Source: Enterobacter sp. RHBSTW-00994
Lineage (GTDB): Bacteria; Pseudomonadota; Gammaproteobacteria; Enterobacterales; Enterobacteriaceae
Assembly (NCBI RefSeq): GCF_013782625.1
Contig: NZ_CP056199.1
Span: forward strand, 1,258,588-1,322,587
Length of the DNA stretch: 64,000 nt
Direction: 5' to 3'
Shown here: positions 57,414-64,000 of the stretch, piece after piece
Layout: every line of letters starts with the position of its first letter
How positions within the stretch are numbered: position 1 is the first letter of the stretch
Translations under genes and position numbers: made by a program
Notes under the pieces: generated by a model
Told to the model about the DNA's origin: nothing
The model's input: the letters and a program-made list of their open reading frames with translations, nothing else
The model's database searches: none

Positions 57414-59078
57414 TCATTTGTACGCGGACTGATGGACGCCTACCGCACGTCCTGATGGATCGTTCATGGACTTGAACGATTCGTCCCATTCAATCGCTTT
57501 TGCAGAAGAACACGCGACGGATGGGCCACCCGGCACACATTCGGCTGCACTCGGAACCGGGAACAATTCTTCAAAGATTTCGCGGTACAGATACGCTTCT
57601 TTGGATCCCGGTGTGTTATATGGGAAGCGGAAGCTAGCGGTTTCCAGTTGTTGATCAGAAACCTGTTTTGCAGCCACTTCTTTCAGCGTGTCGATCCAGC
57701 TATAACCTACGCCATCAGAGAACTGCTCTTTCTGACGCCATGCAACGCTTGCTGGCAGGTAGGATTCAAAACATTCACGCAGGACATGTTTTTCCATTTT
57801 ACCGTTGCCGCACATTTTATCCTGCGGGTTGATGCGCATAGCCACGTCGAGGAATTTCTTATCCAGGAACGGAACGCGGGCTTCCACACCCCAGGCGGAC
57901 ATCGCTTTGTTAGCTCGCGCACAGTCAAACATATGCAGCGCCTGCAGTTTGCGCACAGTTTCTTCATGCAATTCTTTGGCGTTTGGCGCTTTGTGGAAGT
58001 AAAGGTAGCCGCCAAATACTTCGTCAGACCCTTCGCCTGACAGCACCATCTTGATGCCCATCGCTTTGATCTTACGGGACATCAGATACATTGGAGTGGA
58101 AGCACGGATGGTGGTCACATCATAAGTTTCGATGTGATAGATAACATCGCGGATCGCATCCAGGCCTTCCTGCACAGTGAAGTGAATCTCATGGTGTACT
58201 GTGCCAAGGTGGTTTGCTACTTCCTGCGCGGCTTTCAGGTCAGGTGCACCTTCCAGGCCAACAGCGAAGGAGTGCAACTGCGGCCACCAGGCTTCAGAGC
58301 GTTCCTGATCTTCAACACGGCGTGCGGCATATTTCTTGGTGATCGCGGAGATGACGGAAGAATCCAGGCCGCCGGAGAGCAGTACACCATAAGGCACGTC
58401 TGACATCAGGTGGCTTTTTACCGAATCTTCCAGTGCCTGGCGCAGCTCGGCTTTATCTGTCACGTTGTCTTTTACCGCGTCAAAGTCGAACCAGTCACGC
58501 TGATAGTACTGACGAATCTCACCATCTTTGCTCCACAGGTAGCTACCTGCCGGGAACTCTTTAATGGTGCGGCAAACCGGAACCAGGGCTTTCATTTCAG
58601 ACGCAACATAGAAGTTGCCGTGCTCATCGTGGCCCATGTACAGCGGGATAATGCCGATATGGTCGCGGCCAATCAGGTAGGCATCTTTTTCACTGTCGTA
58701 CAGAGCGAAAGCAAACATGCCCTGCAGGTCATCCAGGAACTCTGGCCCTTTCTCCTGGTACAACGCCAGGATGACTTCGCAGTCAGAACCTGTCTGGAAT
58801 GCATAGCGATCGCCGTACTCTGCGCGCAGTGCCTGATGGTTGTAAATTTCACCGTTAACAGCCAGCGCGTGTGTTTTTTTCTCGTTATACAGTGGCTGCG
58901 CACCTGCGTTGACGTCAACAATGGACAGACGTTCGTGCGCCAGAATGGCTTTATCGCTGGCGTAAACGCCCGACCAGTCCGGGCCGCGATGGCGCATCAG
59001 GCGGGACAGTTCGAGTGCTTTTTTACGCAGTTCGCCCGCGTCAGTTTTAATATCCAGTACGCCAAAAATTGAACACAT
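57414..59078 (-). CDS. asnB: Asparagine synthetase B (glutamine-hydrolysing)
   Basis: AsnB makes asparagine from aspartate, ATP and glutamine or ammonia. The 554-residue protein has the N-terminal Ntn glutaminase domain with nucleophile Cys at position 2 (MCSIFG), MRHRGPD and NGEIYNH. The synthetase domain follows with the PP-loop LLSGGLDSSVIS near residue 232 and LSGEGSDEVFGGY. The frame extends 25 codons upstream (59153), but the catalytic Cys must follow the initiator Met, so the start is certain. Confidence 0.98.
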   Translation of the reverse strand: MCSIFGVLDIKTDAGELRKKALELSRLMRHRGPDWSGVYASDKAILAHERLSIVDVNAGAQPLYNEKKTHALAVNGEIYNHQALRAEYGDRYAFQTGSDCEVILALYQEKGPEFLDDLQGMFAFALYDSEKDAYLIGRDHIGIIPLYMGHDEHGNFYVASEMKALVPVCRTIKEFPAGSYLWSKDGEIRQYYQRDWFDFDAVKDNVTDKAELRQALEDSVKSHLMSDVPYGVLLSGGLDSSVISAITKKYAARRVEDQERSEAWWPQLHSFAVGLEGAPDLKAAQEVANHLGTVHHEIHFTVQEGLDAIRDVIYHIETYDVTTIRASTPMYLMSRKIKAMGIKMVLSGEGSDEVFGGYLYFHKAPNAKELHEETVRKLQALHMFDCARANKAMSAWGVEARVPFLDKKFLDVAMRINPQDKMCGNGKMEKHVLRECFESYLPASVAWRQKEQFSDGVGYSWIDTLKEVAAKQVSDQQLETASFRFPYNTPGSKEAYLYREIFEELFPVPSAAECVPGGPSVACSSAKAIEWDESFKSMNDPSGRAVGVHQSAYK

Positions 59079-59298
59079 AACCTTCTCCGTTAACTCTGTT
59101 GCAGTGTGATGTCGCTTGCTTATGAAAATGCCGCAAAGGGGAAGGGCGCGCAAGGGTTTTACGGGGTAAAAAGGAAATAACGCAATGGTGATTGCTGAAT
59201 GTTGAAAAAAGAGTATGTCGTGAACAGTTTTATTGATGATTATTCAATGGATGGTAATTTTTGTTAGATGGAGTTGTGTTTATCCGAGCGGAAAATGA

Positions 59299-59324
59299 AA
59301 AACCACGCCCTGGGGCGTGGTTTT
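59299..59324 (-). terminator. Terminator after nagD
   Basis: AAAACCACGCCC, a 2-base gap and GGGCGTGGTTTT give a long symmetric stem starting 3 bases beyond the nagD stop. Confidence 0.85.
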
Positions 59325-59327
59325 GAA

Positions 59328-60080
59328 TCAGATAACGTCGATCTCGGCGACAGAAGGATAAATCCAGCTAGGCCGGAAAGGCATCGAATCAATGTCGTCC
59401 AGAGTCGATACCCCGGAAAGTACAAGGATAGTCTCCAGGCCTGCCTGGAACCCGGCCAGAATATCGGTACGCAGGTTGTCACCGACAATGACGGTTTGTT
59501 CGGAGTGCGCCTGCATCTTATTCAGCGCCGCACGGACTATCCAGGGGCTCGGTTTTCCGACGACGAATGGCTTACGGCCAGAGATTTTTTCGATGCCGGC
59601 ACACAACGCACCACACGCCGGGTAAAAACCACGCCCATGAGTATCCGGATTAGTTGCAATAAAGCGCGCGCCGTTGGCGACAAAGTACGCTGCTTTATGC
59701 ATCATCTCCCAGTTAAAGGATCGTGTTTCGCCCACGATCACAAAATCTGGGTTCACGTCTGTAATGGTGAATCCGGCTTTATACAGTTCATGGATCAGTG
59801 CGCCTTCACCCACGACGTAAGCTTTTTTTCCTTCCTGACGCTTCAGGAAATCCGCCGTAGCCATTGCGGAGGTATAGAACACGCTATCCGGCACGTCGAC
59901 GCCGGCAGTCGCAAAGCGATTTGCCAGGTCCTGACCGGTTTGGGAAGGATAGTTCGTGAGGAGAACCAGCGGCATTCCTTTGTCCATGACACGGTGAAGA
60001 AACTCAGCAGCACCCGGCACAGCAACGTTGTCGTGCATCAGCACGCCGTCAATATCACAAATTACGTTCTTAATGGTCAT
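59328..60080 (-). CDS. nagD: UMP/ribonucleotide phosphatase NagD
   Basis: NagD is a 250-residue HAD-superfamily phosphatase of the C2 cap (NagD) type. Motif I is ICDIDGVLMHD (nucleophile Asp9), motif II VLLTNYPS, and motif III/IV VGKPSPW plus VIVGDNLRTDIL. In E. coli it prefers UMP and other nucleoside monophosphates. It is the last gene of nagBACD, 45 bases after nagC; its link to amino-sugar use is unclear. Confidence 0.96.
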   Translation of the reverse strand: MTIKNVICDIDGVLMHDNVAVPGAAEFLHRVMDKGMPLVLLTNYPSQTGQDLANRFATAGVDVPDSVFYTSAMATADFLKRQEGKKAYVVGEGALIHELYKAGFTITDVNPDFVIVGETRSFNWEMMHKAAYFVANGARFIATNPDTHGRGFYPACGALCAGIEKISGRKPFVVGKPSPWIVRAALNKMQAHSEQTVIVGDNLRTDILAGFQAGLETILVLSGVSTLDDIDSMPFRPSWIYPSVAEIDVI

Positions 60081-60125
60081 GGACTTTCCGACATCAAAAA
60101 AAGAAGGCGTTACTATAAAACCCGA

Positions 60126-61346
60126 TCAACTTTCCAGCAAATGTTGCAGCAGAATACCGTTGAGCATGGCGCGTTTTACCAGAGCAAATGCGCCAATAGC
60201 GGAACGGTGATCAAGCGTTGATCGTACAACTGGCAAATTCTGGCGAAATGCCTTGAGGGCCTGGGTGTTGATGCACCCTTCAATTGCAGGCAACAAAACT
60301 TTTTCAGCTTCAACTATTTCGCCTGCGATCACCACTTTTTGCGGGTTAAACAGGTTGATGGCAATAGCGATGGTTTTACCCAGGTGACGCCCGACCTGCT
60401 CTATGACTTCACAGGCTAGTGCATCACCTTTATTTGCAGCTTTGCAAATCGGACCGATTTTGCAGTCATCCAGCGTAACGCGGCTTTGATAACCCTGCTC
60501 CAGCAGGTGACGAACGCGATGCTCGATGGCGGCATTCGCAGCAATGGTTTCAAGACAGCCAAAATTACCGCAATGGCAGCGCTCACCCAGTGGCTCAACC
60601 TGAATGTGGCCTATCTCGCCGACATTTCCGTTGCGGCCAATAAAAATCCGGCCATTAGAGATGATTCCTGCCCCTGTCCCCCGGTGAACACGCACCAGAA
60701 TAGAGTCTTCACAATCCTGGCTCGCACCAAAATAGTGCTCCGCCAGTGCCAGACTGCGAATATCATGTCCAACAAAGCAGGTCACTTTAAATTGCTTTTC
60801 CAGTGCATCGACCAATCCCCAGTTTTCCACCTGAATATGCGGCATATAGCGGATAACGCCGCTTTCAGGGTCAACCAGGCCTGGCAGAATCACGGAGATA
60901 GCAATCAGCTCACGGATTTTACGCTGGCAGGTTTCGATGAATTTCTCGATGGTATTAAGCAGCGCATGTTCCAGCGTTTCCTGAGTGCGTTCAGGCAGAG
61001 GATAATGCTCTTCAGCGATGGCCTTGCTGCTCAGATCGTAGAGCGTGAGGGTGGTGTCATGGCGACCAAGACGTACGCCAATGGCCTGGAAGTTGCGGGT
61101 TTCAGTGACTATAGAGATAGCGCGGCGACCCCCTGTGGAGGCCTGCTGATCGACTTCTTTGATCAGGCCGCGCTCAATAAGCTGGCGGGTAATTTTTGTC
61201 ACGCTGGCGGGAGCAAGCTGGCTCTGTTCGGCTATTTGAATACGTGAGATTGGCCCATGTTGGTCAATCAGGCGATACACTGCCGCGCTGTTAAGTTGTT
61301 TAACGAGATCGACATTACCGATTTGAGCTTGTCCGCCAGGTGTCAT
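60126..61346 (-). CDS. nagC: N-acetylglucosamine repressor NagC
   Basis: NagC is a 406-residue ROK-family regulator that represses nag and other amino-sugar genes and is induced by GlcNAc-6-phosphate. The N-terminal winged HTH (residues 15-75, NSAAVYRLIDQHGPISRIQIAEQSQLAPASVTKITRQL) precedes a sugar-kinase-like domain with the zinc cluster GHIQVEPLGERCHCGNFGCLE. It lies 8 bases after nagA. Its own operators are visible between nagB and nagE. Confidence 0.97.
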   Translation of the reverse strand: MTPGGQAQIGNVDLVKQLNSAAVYRLIDQHGPISRIQIAEQSQLAPASVTKITRQLIERGLIKEVDQQASTGGRRAISIVTETRNFQAIGVRLGRHDTTLTLYDLSSKAIAEEHYPLPERTQETLEHALLNTIEKFIETCQRKIRELIAISVILPGLVDPESGVIRYMPHIQVENWGLVDALEKQFKVTCFVGHDIRSLALAEHYFGASQDCEDSILVRVHRGTGAGIISNGRIFIGRNGNVGEIGHIQVEPLGERCHCGNFGCLETIAANAAIEHRVRHLLEQGYQSRVTLDDCKIGPICKAANKGDALACEVIEQVGRHLGKTIAIAINLFNPQKVVIAGEIVEAEKVLLPAIEGCINTQALKAFRQNLPVVRSTLDHRSAIGAFALVKRAMLNGILLQHLLES

Positions 61347-61354
61347 ACTTTTAC

Positions 61355-62503
61355 TTACTCAGTGACGACCTCGTTACCATTAACGATGGTCTTAGTAATT
61401 TTAAAATCGCGTGTGAAAGCTGTCAGGTTAGCAACCATGCCCGGTGCAATGCCACCCAGTTGTTTTGCAACACCGATTGCACGCGCCGGGTAAAGCGTTG
61501 CCATGCGCAGCGCCTCATCAAGAGCAATGCCGCAATGTTCAACCAGGTTACGAACCCCTTCGATCATCGTCAGTGCAGAGCCGCTTAACGTACCGTTTTC
61601 ATCCACACACAGTCCATTGCGGTAGTATATTGTTTTACCAGCAAAAATGAACTGCTCAATATTTGCCCCTGCTGGCGCTGTGGCATCGGTTACCAGGCAC
61701 AACTTATCGCCTTTCAGACGTTTAGCATTGCGAATATTGGTGTAATCCACATGTAATCCATCCGCGATGATACCGCAGTAGACGTCTGGCTCATCCAGAA
61801 TCGCACCAACCAGGCCCGGTTCACGGCCCGTAATGTACGGCATGGCATTATAAAGATGGGTTGCGAAGGTAATGCCAGCGCGGAAACCTGCTTTCGCCTC
61901 TTTCTGCGTGGCGTTTGAGTGGCCTGCTGAAACCACAATTCCGGCTGCAGCCAGTTTGCTGATAACGTCAGTCCCGGTCATTTCGGGGGCCAGCGTCACT
62001 TTGGTAATCACATCGGCATTAGCACACATGAAATCAACCAGTTCTGCATCTGGTTTACGGACGAAGTCTGGATTGTGTGTTCCTTTCTTGACCATGTTCA
62101 GCCAGGGTCCTTCCAGATGCAGACCCAGAGCCTGATGAGGATGTTTCGCCAGGTATTCACGCATGACGTGGATGCCTTGTTTCATCAGTTCATCGCTGGT
62201 GGTGATGAGCGTAGGAAGATAGCTGGTGCAGCCAGATTTCTCATTGGCTTTTTGCATGATTTCCAGCGTTTCCACGCTAACCGCTTCAGCCGTGTCATTA
62301 AACTGCACACCGCCGCAGCCGTTCAACTGAACGTCGATGAAACCGGGGGAGATAATTGCTCCATTGAGTGAGCGTTGTTCAATCTCCGGCGGCAACTCCG
62401 CATGCGGGCAAACACGTTCAATCAGGCCATTCGCGATCACAATCGCGTGGTCATCCAGAATTTCATGGCCGGTATAAATCCGACCGTGGGTTAAAGCGTA
62501 CAT
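61355..62503 (-). CDS. nagA: N-acetylglucosamine-6-phosphate deacetylase
   Basis: NagA removes acetate from GlcNAc-6-P. The 382-residue amidohydrolase has [13 protein letters not shown] near residue 55, metal Glu in LHLEGPWLN (near 131), His in SAGHSNATQ and ATHLYNAM, and catalytic Asp in [11 protein letters not shown] (near 273). It lies between nagB and nagC in the nagBACD operon. Length equals E. coli. Confidence 0.98.
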   Translation of the reverse strand: MYALTHGRIYTGHEILDDHAIVIANGLIERVCPHAELPPEIEQRSLNGAIISPGFIDVQLNGCGGVQFNDTAEAVSVETLEIMQKANEKSGCTSYLPTLITTSDELMKQGIHVMREYLAKHPHQALGLHLEGPWLNMVKKGTHNPDFVRKPDAELVDFMCANADVITKVTLAPEMTGTDVISKLAAAGIVVSAGHSNATQKEAKAGFRAGITFATHLYNAMPYITGREPGLVGAILDEPDVYCGIIADGLHVDYTNIRNAKRLKGDKLCLVTDATAPAGANIEQFIFAGKTIYYRNGLCVDENGTLSGSALTMIEGVRNLVEHCGIALDEALRMATLYPARAIGVAKQLGGIAPGMVANLTAFTRDFKITKTIVNGNEVVTE

Positions 62504-62558
62504 AACGACCCCCGGTTTAAAAAAGCGACCGTCTCTTTATAAAGAGACGGTAATTTAC

Positions 62559-63359
62559 TTAAAGACCTTTGATATTTTCAGCTTCTAATTCATTGAAGTA
62601 TTTCAATGTTTTTACTTTCAGTTCCATTGTGGACGGCTCGTCACACACGATGACTGATTTCGGATGCAGTTGCAGACAGCTGATCGTCCACATGTGGTTC
62701 ACGTTGCCTTCAACAGCAGCCTGAAGCGCCTGCGCTTTCACGCCGCCCAGCACCAGAATCATCACTTCTTCGGCATCCAGCAGTGTGCCCACGCCGACGG
62801 TCAGCGCATATTTTGGAACCTGGTTAACATCGCCGTCAAAGAAACGTGAGTTTGCCACGCGGGTGTCATGGGTCAGCGTTTTAATGCGGGTACGAGACGC
62901 CAGAGAAGATGCGGGTTCGTTAAAGGCGATATGACCATCGTTACCAACGCCGCCCATGAACAAATTGATTTTACCGTAAGAACGGATTTTTTCTTCATAC
63001 TGACGACATTCTGCGTCAATATCAGGCGCATTTCCATTCAGCAGGTTAATATTTTCAGCAGGGATATCAACGTGATCAAAGAAATTACGGTGCATAAAGC
63101 TGTGATAGCTTTCCGGATGGTCCTTTGGTAAGCCAACATATTCGTCCATGTTGAAGGTGACGACATGTTTGAAGCTAACCTGGCCCGCTTTGTGCATTTC
63201 AACCAGGGCCTTATAGGCTGTCAGCGGTGTACCACCTGTTGGCAGACCAAGAACGAAAGGACGGTCGGCAGTGGGTTTGAACGCATTAATGCGGTTAACG
63301 ATATGACGAGCAGCCCATTTACCGACTTGTTCAGCTGTAGCCAGGGGAATCAGTCTCAT
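62559..63359 (-). CDS. nagB: Glucosamine-6-phosphate deaminase
   Basis: NagB isomerises and deaminates glucosamine-6-phosphate to fructose-6-phosphate and ammonia, feeding amino sugars to glycolysis. It is an allosteric hexamer activated by GlcNAc-6-P. The 266-residue protein has [14 protein letters not shown] near residue 38, [10 protein letters not shown] with catalytic Asp72, and [13 protein letters not shown] (Asp141/His143). It is the first gene of nagBACD, divergent from nagE. Confidence 0.98.
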   Translation of the reverse strand: MRLIPLATAEQVGKWAARHIVNRINAFKPTADRPFVLGLPTGGTPLTAYKALVEMHKAGQVSFKHVVTFNMDEYVGLPKDHPESYHSFMHRNFFDHVDIPAENINLLNGNAPDIDAECRQYEEKIRSYGKINLFMGGVGNDGHIAFNEPASSLASRTRIKTLTHDTRVANSRFFDGDVNQVPKYALTVGVGTLLDAEEVMILVLGGVKAQALQAAVEGNVNHMWTISCLQLHPKSVIVCDEPSTMELKVKTLKYFNELEAENIKGL

Positions 63360-63459
63360 TGTTCACCTCTAGAGTTAACGTAATAAAAGTGTGCAGATAA
63401 CATGCCTGGACCTGAACTAAGCGTAACCTGGATCACGTCGGGCAGCATGAATCCGTCTT

Positions 63460-63482
63460 GATTTTTTGAATGATAAAATAAG
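63460..63482. promoter_or_regulatory. NagC operator, nagB side (probable)
   Basis: TTATTTTATCATTCAAAAAAT on the nagB strand is an A+T-rich imperfect dyad like the TTATT...AATAA NagC consensus. Its centre is near 63471, about 94 bp from the other box. Confidence 0.6.
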
Positions 63483-63523
63483 TTTTCATTGTTAGCCAGA
63501 GAAAGGGAGGGTTATTAACGATA

Positions 63524-63545
63524 TTTGGTGACAAAAATCACAAAA
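63524..63545. promoter_or_regulatory. CRP site between nagB and nagE
   Basis: GGTGA-CAAAAA-TCACA matches TGTGA-N6-TCACA at 9 of 10 core positions. It lies between the two NagC boxes. Confidence 0.7.
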
Positions 63546-63554
63546 AGTATGCAT

Positions 63555-63575
63555 TTAATTTGCGATACGAATTAA
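63555..63575. promoter_or_regulatory. NagC operator, nagE side
   Basis: TTAATTTGCG-ATA-CGAATTAA is a near-perfect palindrome matching the NagC site type (TTAATT-CG...CG-AATTAA). It is centred about 124 bp before the nagE start. Confidence 0.8.
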
Positions 63576-63688
63576 TTTTTCACACACTCAGAAGGCCAGT
63601 GAATCATCAACTGTATGTATAAGTTAATGACACAATAAAAACACAGATTAAGCACGAGCCTTTCATGGGGTCTCGTAGGGGGAATAGG

Positions 63689-64000
63689 ATGAATATTTTA
63701 GGTTTTTTCCAGCGCCTCGGTAGAGCTTTGCAGCTCCCTATCGCCGTGCTACCGGTTGCTGCGTTGCTGCTGCGATTCGGGCAACCTGATCTTCTTAACG
63801 TACCGTTTATTGCTCAGGCAGGCGGTGCGATTTTTGACAACCTGGCGCTGATTTTCGCCATCGGTGTGGCATCAAGCTGGTCAAAAGACAGTGCGGGTGC
63901 AGCAGCCCTGGCTGGGGCAGTCGGTTACTTCATCCTAACGAAAGCGATGGTAACGATTAACCCGGAAATTAACATGGGCGTACTGGCAGGTATTATTACT
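63689..64000 (+). CDS. nagE: N-acetylglucosamine PTS permease IICBA (3' end cut off)
   Basis: NagE transports and phosphorylates GlcNAc through the phosphotransferase system. The first 104 codons are present (MNILGFFQRLGRALQLPIAV, then LPVAALLLRFGQPDLLNVPF), forming the start of the EIIC membrane domain with two to three hydrophobic helices. The frame is open at the window end. ATG 63689 is preceded by GGGGGAA. Divergence from nagB with NagC and CRP sites fits the E. coli locus. Confidence 0.95.
   Translation, partial: MNILGFFQRLGRALQLPIAVLPVAALLLRFGQPDLLNVPFIAQAGGAIFDNLALIFAIGVASSWSKDSAGAAALAGAVGYFILTKAMVTINPEINMGVLAGIIT

Larger units (their letters stand above)
63360..63688. promoter_or_regulatory. 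Divergent nagB/nagE control region
   Basis: These 329 bases hold two NagC-like operators about 94 bp centre to centre and a CRP-like site between them, followed by the nagE leader. The arrangement matches E. coli, where NagC dimers on the two boxes form a loop and CRP activates both promoters. No other gene is visible. Confidence 0.85.

Overview
The window is a stretch of enterobacterial chromosome. From about 6.9 kb to the end, gene content and order follow the Escherichia coli ybdL-ybdM-ybdN-ybdO / ahpCF / rnk-rna / dcuC-pagP / lip / mrd / leuS / glt / lnt-ybeXYZ-miaB-ubiF / tRNA / asnB / nag segment. Differences from E. coli K-12 (a complete mtn methionine-salvage cluster, a Cus-like metal efflux operon, and no dsbG, ybdR, citrate-fermentation genes or cobC) point to a relative such as Enterobacter, Lelliottia, Leclercia or Klebsiella. 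The genus cannot be fixed from sequence reading alone. No insertion sequence, prophage, integrase or CRISPR array was seen.

Region by region: 1-2.2 kb holds the end of a periplasmic sugar-binding protein gene, translationally coupled to a cytosolic LVIVD-repeat protein. 2.3-8.1 kb is the methylthioadenosine/methionine salvage cluster (mtnK<-, ->mtnA, <-mtnBCD, ->ybdL) with tandem MetJ-box sequences in both divergent promoter regions. A decayed SRPBCC/AHSA1-type gene lies between mtnA and mtnD. 8.1-11.0 kb holds the poorly understood ybdM/ybdN pair (ParB-like plus PAPS-reductase-like, the IbrB/IbrA families) and the LysR gene ybdO. 11.0-17.9 kb holds a gene-free stretch with a strong terminator, then ahpC-ahpF, uspG, rnk, an esterase/perhydrolase, a flavin-reductase-like protein and RNase I. 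17.9-26 kb holds dcuC and a five-gene metal efflux operon (CopL-like, CusF-like, CzcC-like, CusB, CusA). 26-44 kb is housekeeping: pagP, cspE, crcB, ybeM, tatE, lipA, ybeF, lipB, ybeD, dacA, rlpA, mrdB, mrdA, rlmH, rsfS, nadD, holA, lptE, leuS. 44-56 kb holds ybeL, rihA, the gltIJKL glutamate/aspartate importer with the SroC sRNA region, lnt-corC-ybeY-ybeZ, miaB and ubiF. 56.5-57.2 kb is a seven-tRNA operon (metT-leuW-glnU-glnW-metU-glnV-glnX order). 57.4-64 kb holds asnB and the nagBACD operon divergent from nagE, which is cut by the window end.

Functional themes are recycling of methylthioribose to methionine under probable MetJ control, peroxide and metal defence, cell-wall elongation and lipoprotein maturation, lipoylation, amino-acid uptake with an operon-borne sRNA loop, and amino-sugar use under NagC/CRP.

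The main points for a second look are the ybdN/ybdM (IbrAB-type) module with a perfect 15-bp inverted repeat beside it, the linkage of ybdL to the mtn genes by MetJ boxes, the coupled LVIVD gene, three small ORFs, a possible sRNA upstream of ahpC, and a dispersed family of CCCTCTCCC/GGGAGAGGG palindromes. Most of the window is ordinary conserved chromosome.
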